From: Magnetococcales bacterium
Lineage (GTDB): Bacteria > Pseudomonadota > Magnetococcia > Magnetococcales > JADFYX01
Reading direction: 5' to 3'
NCBI GenBank assembly: GCA_015232365.1
Contig: JADFZU010000020.1
Location: 1 to 45,395 of the forward strand
DNA: 45,395 nt
The notes beneath the pieces are model-generated. The model was not told the origin of the DNA. It worked only from the letters and a program-made list of their open reading frames with translations, and ran no database searches. How positions within the stretch are numbered: position 1 is the first letter of the stretch; every line of letters starts with the position of its first letter. Below, in pieces: positions 17,255 to 25,437 of this stretch. Position numbers and translations under genes: made by a program.

Positions 17255-17809
17255 TTATACAACATCGGTTCCAGAATCAGGATCTGGCATTCCGGCTGCT
17301 GGGTCGCCGTCCATACCCTCTCCACCTTCTGGAGGTGGTTCACTACCTTCCATAGCTGCATCATCCATAGCTGCTGCCATTGCATCATCAGCAGCATCCA
17401 TTCCGTCATCTCCAGGGGGAGGCATGTCGTTGCCTTCCATGCCATCATCAGACATCATTAGATCGTCACCAGGTGGAGGCATGTCGCCAAACTCTTCACT
17501 GCTTTCGTCTCCTGCCTCATAGTCATCGCCCCAGCCACCTTCATCAGCGGCCATTTCGTCACCTTCCATCGGCTCTTGACCCTCGATAGGTGGTTGACCG
17601 TCATCTGGTGGGAATCCAGCTTCCATACCTTCACCGCCACCTTCCATTGGCTCTTGACCATCCATAGGAGGCATGTCGCCATCAGTAGCCATATCTTCAC
17701 CCTCTGGTGGTCCTTCTCCATCCATAGGAGGTGGTCCTTCGCCATCCATTGGTGGTTCGCTACCTTCAGGTGGTGGTTCCATTCCATCAGTTGAATACTC
17801 TTCAGCCAT
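17255..17809 (-). CDS. Highly acidic, Met/Pro/Gly-rich repetitive protein, unknown function
   Basis: 184 residues of low complexity: about one third Asp/Glu and about 22 Met, with many Gly and Pro, and no Lys, Arg, His or Cys. Short degenerate repeats recur: PPMDGEGPP, MDGQEPMEG, IEGQEPMEGDE, and DMPPPGDD twice. There is no signal peptide, membrane segment or RTX nonapeptide. A perfect AAGGAG 7 bases before the ATG shows it is a genuine, probably well-translated gene. It is divergent from, and about 300 bases away from, an ABC/HlyD/TolC export locus, so it is a candidate exported or modified substrate; that is inference only. Alternatives are an acidic scaffold, chaperone-like or ion-binding protein. 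Confidence 0.75.
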   Translation of the reverse strand: MAEEYSTDGMEPPPEGSEPPMDGEGPPPMDGEGPPEGEDMATDGDMPPMDGQEPMEGGGEGMEAGFPPDDGQPPIEGQEPMEGDEMAADEGGWGDDYEAGDESSEEFGDMPPPGDDLMMSDDGMEGNDMPPPGDDGMDAADDAMAAAMDDAAMEGSEPPPEGGEGMDGDPAAGMPDPDSGTDVV

Positions 17810-18103
17810 GATATAGCTCCTTAAATAATTGTCTAAATAGATTTCTACTGAAATATTTGCTCCAAACCGATCTGGTGTGCATTATCCTTACTATTTAAAA
17901 AAATGCAAAAGAATTACTGTAACTATTGGGTAACTTAACGTAGTAAAATGTCGAATTTTTAAAATCTTAACAATTCAACTATTAGCTATAAACCAGGTTA
18001 TTTATTAAAAATCAGAACAATAGACTAATCCCCACAGATAAAATATCCGATTAACCAAGAATACGTCTAATTTGTTAAATTTACATTAATTTATTTAATT
18101 GTT
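17810..18103. promoter_or_regulatory. AT-rich divergent promoter region of the export locus
   Basis: About 290 bases, strongly AT-rich, between the acidic-protein gene and the ABC transporter gene. The acidic gene has a perfect AAGGAG; the ABC gene has none before its ATG. Several TATAAT-like and TTGTTA-like tracts occur, none convincing alone. No direct repeats or operator-like palindromes long enough to report. Confidence 0.35.
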
Positions 18104-20359
18104 ATGCATTCAGCCTTTAAAAGTCTTTTATTAGTCTCCAGACAACACGGAATTGAGTTAAATCTCGATAGCCTTCAGAATGAATATTCTGTTGGCGATA
18201 CCGAAGCTGGTGACAATATTCTTGTAAAAGCAGCTAGAAAAAATGGTTTAAAAGCCAAAAAAGTAAGGTTTCGTTGGAAAAACCTTGCCAAAATGGGCGA
18301 TGCTTTCCCTGCAATTGCCCGTTTAAACAATGGTCGCTGTGTTGTAATCACAGGATTTCAGCCCGCCTCCAAGGAGAAAAATACCCCTGAACGGGTTATG
18401 ATCATCGATCCCATTGCTGCCAGCCCCAAGGTTGAACGGGTTACAGAAGAAAAGTTTACCACCCTTTGGGATGGGCAGATGGTTCTCATTCGCCGGGATT
18501 ATGGGCTGACTGACGATGAACAGCCATTCTCAGCAGCTTGGCTTATAGGTGGTTTTCTTAAACAGAAAGCCCTGATGATCAGCTTGGTTTTTATTGCATT
18601 CATTCTCCATGCTTTTGCAGTGCTTCCGGTTGTTTTTATCATTATCATCCTAGATAAAGTGGTTAGTTACCAAGCGGAATCTACCCTCTATGTGGTGACG
18701 ATTGGAGTTATAATTGCTTTTATTTTCAACGCTTTCTTAGGCTATTTAAGACAGTACATAATAATATTTACCACAAGCCGTGTTGATGTTCGTCTCAACT
18801 CCAAGGTTTTTCAAAAACTGCTCAACCTGCCAATGAGCTATTTTCAAAAACTGGACACATCAACCATAACCAAGACTGTTCAACAGACCAACTCCATCAG
18901 AAATATTCTAGCCCAGAAGTTCTTTGCAGCTATTCTTGACTCTACGGCGTTGCTGATTTTCATCCCGATTCTATATTTTTATAATCCGCTCCTATGTATG
19001 ATTGTCATAGTTTTTTCCGCTCTTATTGCAGTCAACGTAATAGTTACCGCCCGGATACAAAAAAATGCTTTGGGTCAGGCGGTGCAGGCTGACAACTGTA
19101 AACAGTCTATTTTAAATAACTCAATTAATGGCATTGAGACCATTAAAGGTCTAGCCGTTGAGCCTTTTCAAAACAGGGAGTGGGAGGAGGCTGTCTATCG
19201 CCATACAGAGGCCAACTTCCAGATTGGTAAAATTACCGCTGCCTCTGGGCAGATAAGTGGCCTTCTTCAGCAACTATTAACTGTTGTCCTGATTTTTATC
19301 GGCGTACAACTGGTTTTTAGTGGCGAGCTAAGTGCCGGTGTTTTGATCGGTGTCAATATGCTTGGTGGCCGGGTCACTACCCCCCTTGTGCAGCTAATTA
19401 CCCTTAGAATGGATATTGATAAACTAAAGAATGCCATCAGTTCGTTAGAGGGGGTTATAAATACTCGGGGAGAGATCAACCGTAAAGGTGGGTCGGCTTC
19501 AGAAATTATCGGTGGGGTCAGCTTTAAATCGGTATCATATAGCTATCCTGATGGAACCCAGGCTCTAAACAATGTTTCTCTTACAATTCGTCCTCGCACC
19601 CGTGTCGCTATTATCGGTACCTCTGGCTCGGGCAAATCAACTCTGGTCAAGCTGATGCAAAAACTAATGCCGCCAGCTTCTGGGACTATCAGTCTGGATA
19701 ACCAGGATATCCGTATTATTGATCCAGGCAAACTTAGGTCACGGGTAGCTTTGGTTAACGAGGATACCATTCTTTTTGGTGGATCGATTCGGGATAATAT
19801 CCGTATGCCTTTTCCCAACGCTTCAATGCAGAGAATAGTCTGGGCGGCAAAATTGGTTGGGCTGCATGATGAGGTTGAGCACCTACCGGACGGCTATGAG
19901 ACCAGTCTGGTGGATGGAGGTACAAATCTAACGAGTGGCCAGCGACTGAAGATTGCCATGGCTAGAGCCTTAATTCGTAACCCCAATGTTCTTATTCTTG
20001 ATGGAGTATTCTCCCATTTTGAGGTTGAAGGAATTCTCGAACTTAGAGAACACCTTAAAGATGTCGCATCAGGACGCACTTTAATGGTTATCTCCAAACA
20101 GTTGGCTCCAGTAAGTGATTTTGAGTTGATTTTGGTCATGGACCAAGGAAAGCTTGTGGAGTGGGGGAGTCATAAAACGCTTTTGGAGCGCAATAAGGTT
20201 TATGGAAGTTTGTGGCATAAGGAGGTTGCTATTTTAGGTGTGGCAAAACAGGGTAGCAGCAAGGCAGCCAATAAAGTTCAGCCGTCATCACCTCAGGGCA
20301 GGCCGGTTAGTCAGCCAGTTGGTAAAAGCTCATCCCCGGAGGGGCAGAAAAAGCCATGA
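18104..20359 (+). CDS. Type I secretion-like ABC transporter with C39-like domain and degenerate ATPase site
   Basis: 751 residues. Residues 1-125 resemble the C39-like domain of HlyB-type exporters; the peptidase Cys is absent, so no leader cleavage is expected. Residues 145-430 are a six-helix ABC transmembrane domain. The NBD (about 470-710) keeps Walker A GTSGSGKS (505-512), but the Q-loop Gln is Glu553 (VNEDTILF), the signature is LTSGQ (609-613), the catalytic Glu after Walker B is Gly634 (LILDGVFSHFE), the D-loop SALD is SHFE, and the H-loop His is Lys665 (VISKQLAP). A Pro/Ser/Lys-rich tail follows. It likely binds ATP but hydrolyses it poorly unless paired with an active partner. It overlaps the HlyD gene by ATGA. 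No ribosome-binding site is visible before the chosen ATG. Confidence 0.85.
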   Translation: MHSAFKSLLLVSRQHGIELNLDSLQNEYSVGDTEAGDNILVKAARKNGLKAKKVRFRWKNLAKMGDAFPAIARLNNGRCVVITGFQPASKEKNTPERVMIIDPIAASPKVERVTEEKFTTLWDGQMVLIRRDYGLTDDEQPFSAAWLIGGFLKQKALMISLVFIAFILHAFAVLPVVFIIIILDKVVSYQAESTLYVVTIGVIIAFIFNAFLGYLRQYIIIFTTSRVDVRLNSKVFQKLLNLPMSYFQKLDTSTITKTVQQTNSIRNILAQKFFAAILDSTALLIFIPILYFYNPLLCMIVIVFSALIAVNVIVTARIQKNALGQAVQADNCKQSILNNSINGIETIKGLAVEPFQNREWEEAVYRHTEANFQIGKITAASGQISGLLQQLLTVVLIFIGVQLVFSGELSAGVLIGVNMLGGRVTTPLVQLITLRMDIDKLKNAISSLEGVINTRGEINRKGGSASEIIGGVSFKSVSYSYPDGTQALNNVSLTIRPRTRVAIIGTSGSGKSTLVKLMQKLMPPASGTISLDNQDIRIIDPGKLRSRVALVNEDTILFGGSIRDNIRMPFPNASMQRIVWAAKLVGLHDEVEHLPDGYETSLVDGGTNLTSGQRLKIAMARALIRNPNVLILDGVFSHFEVEGILELREHLKDVASGRTLMVISKQLAPVSDFELILVMDQGKLVEWGSHKTLLERNKVYGSLWHKEVAILGVAKQGSSKAANKVQPSSPQGRPVSQPVGKSSSPEGQKKP

Positions 20360-22131
20360 GTATTCCAGCAACAGAAGAGAGTGGCTCTGCCGCTATGGAT
20401 AAGCACTATGCGCCCGGCGAATTTATCTTCAAGGAGGGGGATAGTGGTGAACTGGCTTATACAATCATATCTGGCGAAGTTGAGGTGTGTAAACTCAGTG
20501 GTGGAACATATGTAAGGCTCCAGCAGCTTAAAGCCGGGGCCATGTTCGGTGAGATGGCTATCATAGAAAAGGGTGCCAGAGCCGCTTCAGCCAGAGCTAC
20601 CACAAATGCGGTAATTCGTGAGATTGATGAAAAGGCGTTGATGGCCCATATTCGGAAATCTCCGAAATCAGCCATGAACATGATGCATCGTCTAGCAGGA
20701 TATGTTCGAAACTCTAACGAATCTCTTGCCGGAACCACATTCGAGCAGTTAGAAAAAAGTGGGAAGAAACCAGGAAATATTGAGGTCACAGAAAGTGACG
20801 GCAGAGCAGGCAAGTGGGATACCGATGTTGATTTTATCCTTAACGAATATCAATCCCCTAGCGAACTGATTGTAAAACGCCCGTTTCCACCAGTTCTATT
20901 TGCTGTCTTTTTTGTGATTATGGGGCTTGTAGTCGCTTTTATTGCCTGGTCTTCACTATCTATTGTTGATACCACAGTTTCGGCCAGGGGACGGCTCACC
21001 ACAAGAGTGCCGACAATTTCTGTGCAGGCTACTGACAGTTCAGTAGTAAAAATGATTCACATTGAGGTCGGTGATCAAGTAAAAAAAGGCTCCCTTCTTG
21101 TCACCTTGGACGACACCGTGGCAGAAGCTGATTTTGCCAGGGCGGATACGGAGATAGCTCTTCTAAAAACCAAAATTCAGAGGCTTACTGCTGAAATGGA
21201 ACAGAAGGGGGTTGAATTTGCTTCTCAGATCAGCAATGAGATTGAGCGAAAAGTTTATCTAAATCGTTATAAAGAGTATTCAGCCCGTATCAACTCCTTT
21301 GATCTGGATATGCTCTCCATCAGGAAAAAATTGGAGACTACCAACAAAGATATTCGTCTGGCCAGACAGCAGCTTAAAATCAAAAAAGAGTTGGAAGCAG
21401 CTAGTTTAAAACTCTACCGGCAAAAGGTAGGCTCCTATGTAAAATTGCTCTCTGCCAAAGATAAACATCTCTCTGCTGCAAGAGAGTTTCAAAATCTTCG
21501 CAACTCAATTGGTGAATCTAAAAGCAGCTTGGAGTCCATACGTTCAAAAAAAATGGCATTTGTCAGTAAGTGGTTTTCCGATATTGGTTCCCAGCTATCG
21601 GAGGTTATAAAACAGCGTGATGTCAAGTTGGAGGAGTTGGTTAAGCTAGAGCAGCGTATTGGTAATATTGAGATTCTAGCACCAGCAGATGGAACCATCA
21701 TGGAGGTTAAAGATCTGTTTGTTGGAGCGATAGTTAATAAAGGGGCAACTGTAATGAGTTTGGTTCCAAGCAATGTTGCCTTGGATGCAGAGATTGATAT
21801 CAATCCAAAGGATATTAGCAACATTGTGGTTGGTGCTGAGGTATCCTTGAAGCTAGATGCACTGCCGTATCAAAAACATGGAGATATAGCGGGAGAAATT
21901 ACCTTTATTTCTGAAAGCACTGTAGATCAATCTCTGGATGGAACCCCTGGAACATTCTACCGGGCGACGGCAACGGTATTGAGCGTTGACTTGCGAGATC
22001 TATCTGATGATTTTCAACTGGTACCAGGCATGTTGCTTAAAGCTGATGTAATCTCCGGGCAGAGAAGGTTGATAACCTACTTTATCTACCCTGTTGTTCG
22101 GACAATTGAAACCAGCTTTTCTGAGCCATAA
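20356..22131 (+). CDS. HlyD-family membrane fusion protein with N-terminal cyclic-nucleotide-binding domain
   Basis: 591 residues. Residues about 15-125 form a CNB domain (YAPGEFIFKEGDSGELAYTI, then a phosphate-binding cassette FGEMAIIEKGARAASARAT with Glu66 and Arg75 in the consensus positions). A ~50-residue linker precedes one transmembrane helix (about 178-200). The periplasmic part has the HlyD lipoyl/barrel strands (VVKMIHIEVGDQVKKGSLLV), a coiled-coil hairpin (about 255-420) and a C-terminal barrel with the return lipoyl half (IEILAPADGTIMEVKDLFVG). It should link the ABC protein to TolC. The CNB domain would sit in the cytosol next to the transporter. GGAGG lies 13 bases before the ATG, inside the ABC gene. 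Confidence 0.88.
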   Translation: MSIPATEESGSAAMDKHYAPGEFIFKEGDSGELAYTIISGEVEVCKLSGGTYVRLQQLKAGAMFGEMAIIEKGARAASARATTNAVIREIDEKALMAHIRKSPKSAMNMMHRLAGYVRNSNESLAGTTFEQLEKSGKKPGNIEVTESDGRAGKWDTDVDFILNEYQSPSELIVKRPFPPVLFAVFFVIMGLVVAFIAWSSLSIVDTTVSARGRLTTRVPTISVQATDSSVVKMIHIEVGDQVKKGSLLVTLDDTVAEADFARADTEIALLKTKIQRLTAEMEQKGVEFASQISNEIERKVYLNRYKEYSARINSFDLDMLSIRKKLETTNKDIRLARQQLKIKKELEAASLKLYRQKVGSYVKLLSAKDKHLSAAREFQNLRNSIGESKSSLESIRSKKMAFVSKWFSDIGSQLSEVIKQRDVKLEELVKLEQRIGNIEILAPADGTIMEVKDLFVGAIVNKGATVMSLVPSNVALDAEIDINPKDISNIVVGAEVSLKLDALPYQKHGDIAGEITFISESTVDQSLDGTPGTFYRATATVLSVDLRDLSDDFQLVPGMLLKADVISGQRRLITYFIYPVVRTIETSFSEP

Positions 22132-22491
22132 GTTCCGCATTTGTAGTAATAGTTTTTTAAATTTAATGGGGTGGCATAGGAAAGGCGGCCTGCCCCTTCC
22201 CTATGATGGCGTGGGGCAAAGCCCAGCTTTAGCATCCTTATGCTTTTAAATCCACATTAAAATAGTTTAATCCTGACTCTCCTCTTTGTGCATCATAAAG
22301 TTTTTTCCTCGTAAAGTGGTGCGGGCCATATAAGGATAAAACAATTACATTATCGCAAGTAAGCTAAATTTTTCTGGTAACTTTGGCCCTGTTTCTGCGT
22401 GTAGTAGAGGCATGTGGGTATGTGTGAAATTTTGCTATTTAGTCATTTAGCACTGGTTTTTGCTCAAGTATAGCTTACAAAACAATTGGTT
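22132..22491. other. Intergenic region between the HlyD and TolC genes
   Basis: 360 bases without a gene. The first 100 hold a copy of the GC-rich double-hairpin repeat. The rest is AT-rich and may carry a separate promoter for the TolC-like gene. No ORF with a ribosome-binding site. Confidence 0.45.
22165..22232 (+). repeat. GC-rich double-hairpin repeat element, copy 4
   Basis: Imperfect stem ATAGGAAAGG / CCTTCCCTAT (one mismatch), a short linker, then GGGC-AAA-GCCC, in the same two-hairpin order as 1693-1750. It lies about 35 bases after the HlyD stop and could terminate or stabilise that transcript. Confidence 0.5.
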
Positions 22492-24597
22492 ATGTTAATT
22501 AAGTCAATAAAATATTTTTTCGTTTTGCTGCTCCTGGTCTGCCCTGAAATTGGGTGGACAGGCAATAATGTCCACCAGCCGTTCTTTATTGCCCTGCAAA
22601 AAGCTCTTGCCAAGAATCCGTCTATCATCTCTGCGGAGAATCAGGTGCAGGCTCAGCGTGAAAAACTAAACCTAACTAGTTTAGAGCTACTGCCTGATCT
22701 ATCTGTCAGCCTGCAATCTGAGTATAACAAGACCGCCTGGGATGGAGGACAAGACAGCAGCAATCCCTTCTCATTTTCACTATCTCTATCCCAACCTATT
22801 ATTGATTTTAATAAATGGAAAACTTTGGAGAGTGCACCTCTATCTGTAAAGCGGGCAGAGATGTCCCTATTGATCTCTGCTGAAAAAATATTTTTTCAGG
22901 TTGTTGAAGAGACAATAAACATTCTCCAAGCCCGGTCCGTTTTGGAGCGAACAGAGAATAATCTTAAAGCAGCTAAAAAACATCTGTATGCAACCAACCT
23001 CCGTTTTTCCGCTGGTGAGTTGACCCAAACCGATATCAGTCAGGCTGAATCCAGAATCGCCTCAATTCAGGCAGAGCTGATCTCAACCCAGAACAGTTTA
23101 AGCATGGCTGAGGCACGCTTTGAAGAGTTGGTGGGTGAACCGGTTCCATATCAGCTTTCAATTCCGCCAATTCATCCATCTTCTATAAAAAAGTTGGAGC
23201 GAGATCCGGTCCAAAATGTAAACCTTCGCCCTGATGTAGTTGTAGCTCTTATTAAATTGGAAGAGGCCAACCGGAATATTGAGATTCAACAGACCGGTAT
23301 GATGCCCACCTTGACCTTTAATACCAGTGCCACAAGAAAATGGAAAACCGGTAGCTCCAGCAAACCTGGTGCTAACGATGATGTGAGTTTTTCCTTCGAT
23401 TTGAGTATTCCGATTGATGCTAGAGGTAAATACTCTGGAAAAGGTCGTCAGGCGGTATGGGAGAGAGATGAAAAACGGGCGGATCTGGAGGTGGCACGTT
23501 ATCAGGCGGTACGGGAGGTAAAGCATGCTCTGTTGGGCCTGGGGTCGGCTAGAGCAAAATTTTCTGCTCTACAGAAAGTAGAGCTGTCGGCTAAAACAGC
23601 TATGAACGGTGTTGAGAAAGAGTTCGCAGTCGGCACTCGGAGCGGGCCGGATTTATTAGATGCCCAGAATGATCTTTTTGATGCCAGAAAAAATCTGGTA
23701 AAAAGCCACTACACCCTTATTCTTGAGCAGTATAAACTACTTAAAGCCAAAGGGCACTTAACGCTCAGCAAAGCCTACTTTGACCTCAACTCAAACTCTG
23801 CTCTAAATTTTGACTCTGCTGACATTGTAGCCCAAAATGAGCCTGAGGAGATTCCTAGACGTGAATTTGATCAAATGTTGGAGCTTGATATGGAGCCAGA
23901 GCCAGCAGATGACTCATCTACAAATAACTATGAAGAAAATGATCTGGATATAAAACAGAAACCGCAACCCTCTAAAACCATTGCCAAAGCAACAGATGAG
24001 AGAGATAAGGTTGAACCGCAGAAACCCGGCTCTCTATATCTACAGTCCGGGGTGAAATCCATACCGGCAGGAGAGTCGGGATATGTTGTTCGGCTGGCCT
24101 CATACCATGCCAGCAAGGCTCAAGGTGTTGACCAGGTTGTTGAGCAGTTAATCGGCCAGCTTTTCCCGGTTATCAAGACTGCTGAGAGTATTGATGGCGA
24201 GAACTATATACATATTGGAACCGGTCCTTTTGCTTTTCGGGAAGAGGCGGATGTGGTTAGAAAAATATTGATCTCTCTCTATCCGGCCCAACCCATAATC
24301 ACTGCCTGGGACCCTAAAACCATTCCCGGACTTCAAGCTTCAAGGAGGCTAGAGAAACCTATCGAGGTGGCCAAAGTAGATACTATACAGCCAGCTATTG
24401 ATGAAAAAGAGAGTAAAACAGTAAATTCTGGTAAAGCATCCAGTATAAAATTAGTAAAACAGGCTGTACAGAAAATTGAGTCCAGTAACCTGATGGTGAA
24501 GCCAGTAAACTATAAAAAGCGGATTATCATGACCCAATCAGGAGTTCAGATTGGTGTCGGAAGAAAGCCAGATAAAAAGGTTGTTAAAGTTCAGTAG
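22492..24597 (+). CDS. TolC-family outer membrane efflux protein with C-terminal SPOR-like domain
   Basis: 701 residues from ATG 22492 (a TTG two codons earlier is less likely). Signal peptide to about residue 25 (FFVLLLLVCPEIGWTG). Residues about 30-430 are two OEP repeats, with ALQKALAKNPSIISAENQV, LPDLSVSLQSEYN, FSAGELTQTDISQAESRI, NLRPDVVVALIKLEEA and AVGTRSGPDLLDAQNDLFDA. This forms the outer-membrane channel of a tripartite exporter. Unlike ordinary TolC (about 450 residues), ~260 residues follow: an acidic linker and a region at about 527-606 (GYVVRLASYHASKAQG to HIGTGPFAFREEADVVRKIL) with the SPOR pattern. SPOR domains bind denuded peptidoglycan, which could anchor the channel. The tail is Lys-rich. 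Confidence 0.85.
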   Translation: MLIKSIKYFFVLLLLVCPEIGWTGNNVHQPFFIALQKALAKNPSIISAENQVQAQREKLNLTSLELLPDLSVSLQSEYNKTAWDGGQDSSNPFSFSLSLSQPIIDFNKWKTLESAPLSVKRAEMSLLISAEKIFFQVVEETINILQARSVLERTENNLKAAKKHLYATNLRFSAGELTQTDISQAESRIASIQAELISTQNSLSMAEARFEELVGEPVPYQLSIPPIHPSSIKKLERDPVQNVNLRPDVVVALIKLEEANRNIEIQQTGMMPTLTFNTSATRKWKTGSSSKPGANDDVSFSFDLSIPIDARGKYSGKGRQAVWERDEKRADLEVARYQAVREVKHALLGLGSARAKFSALQKVELSAKTAMNGVEKEFAVGTRSGPDLLDAQNDLFDARKNLVKSHYTLILEQYKLLKAKGHLTLSKAYFDLNSNSALNFDSADIVAQNEPEEIPRREFDQMLELDMEPEPADDSSTNNYEENDLDIKQKPQPSKTIAKATDERDKVEPQKPGSLYLQSGVKSIPAGESGYVVRLASYHASKAQGVDQVVEQLIGQLFPVIKTAESIDGENYIHIGTGPFAFREEADVVRKILISLYPAQPIITAWDPKTIPGLQASRRLEKPIEVAKVDTIQPAIDEKESKTVNSGKASSIKLVKQAVQKIESSNLMVKPVNYKKRIIMTQSGVQIGVGRKPDKKVVKVQ

Positions 24598-24625
24598 TGT
24601 CAACCGGCATTTAATGTTGGGCTGT

Positions 24626-25405
24626 TTAACCTGTTTTATCAGTTTTGCCAAGTAGCATATCTGTTGCCCGCAACAGGAAGAAAAATTGTAATGCACAAAG
24701 CTCCTCTGCTTCAGAATAATTTACATCATGCAGAGAGAATTTCCCCATATTCATATTTATGCTACGGTCTTTTGGTATGCTTTTCAGGGTTTCTACCAGG
24801 GATGAGTCACAGTTTATTTTTCTCTCCTCAACAGTGAAACCAGTCTGTTCAAACATGATCAATGCGTCACTGTAAGTAAAAAAACGAATATGGGTAATAT
24901 CAAGAATTCCGGCTGGCTTATAACGAAAATTACCACAAGCCAACTCTCCAAGTATTTTTAAATTACGAACATTGGGCAGGCTTACCAGCACTGCACCAGT
25001 TGGCGAGAGGAGTTTGCGTACTTGAATCAAAGCGGCCCATGGATTGTGCATGTGCTCCAGCACATCTGCAAAGACTACAAGATCAACATTACCCGGTTTT
25101 ACTCCTACTGAATCCAGTGGCATGTTTTCAAATGGGCCTTCAAAGAGAGCATCAACCTTGGTACGAGCCTGGGCAGCAGCTTTTGCAGTTGGTTCAACCC
25201 CTACAACTCGGCACTCCGGCCATTTTTGTTTGATATAAGCTCCTGTCGTACCTACAAAGCAGCCGATATCCATTGCTAGCTTTGGAGTAGTTTTCAGCAT
25301 ATCTATCAGAGCCATTGGCACATAGTTGTCTTTTAAATAATCGATGTGGTTATTCTCTTCAGAATCAAGAAACTGCCACGGTGCCTCTTTTATATCTAAC
25401 TCCAT
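24626..25405 (-). CDS. Class I SAM-dependent methyltransferase
   Basis: 259 residues of the Methyltransf_23 type: motif I AMDIGCFVGTTGAYIKQ, motif II VVGVEPTAKAAAQAR, motif IV VDLVVFADVLEHMHNPWAAL, then LLSPTGAVLVSLPNVRNL. It resembles methyltransferases found in O-antigen and glycan clusters. AAGGA about 10 bases before ATG. It begins 32 bases after the GT41-like TPR gene on the same strand, so the two are likely co-transcribed and may act on the same product. Confidence 0.83.
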   Translation of the reverse strand: MELDIKEAPWQFLDSEENNHIDYLKDNYVPMALIDMLKTTPKLAMDIGCFVGTTGAYIKQKWPECRVVGVEPTAKAAAQARTKVDALFEGPFENMPLDSVGVKPGNVDLVVFADVLEHMHNPWAALIQVRKLLSPTGAVLVSLPNVRNLKILGELACGNFRYKPAGILDITHIRFFTYSDALIMFEQTGFTVEERKINCDSSLVETLKSIPKDRSINMNMGKFSLHDVNYSEAEELCALQFFFLLRATDMLLGKTDKTG

Positions 25406-25437
25406 GGGGTAAATCCTTAAATAACGTAGTGGTAGCT

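Noticed and set aside
17458-17794. ORFs in other frames over the acidic repetitive gene (rich in Trp/Met/Lys or His/Trp)
   Set aside because: Low-complexity repeats keep all frames open; only the 17255-17809 frame has AAGGAG and a sensible start.
17255-17809. RTX-type calcium-binding repeats in the acidic protein
   Set aside because: Gly/Asp-rich but no GGxGxDxUx nonapeptide series.
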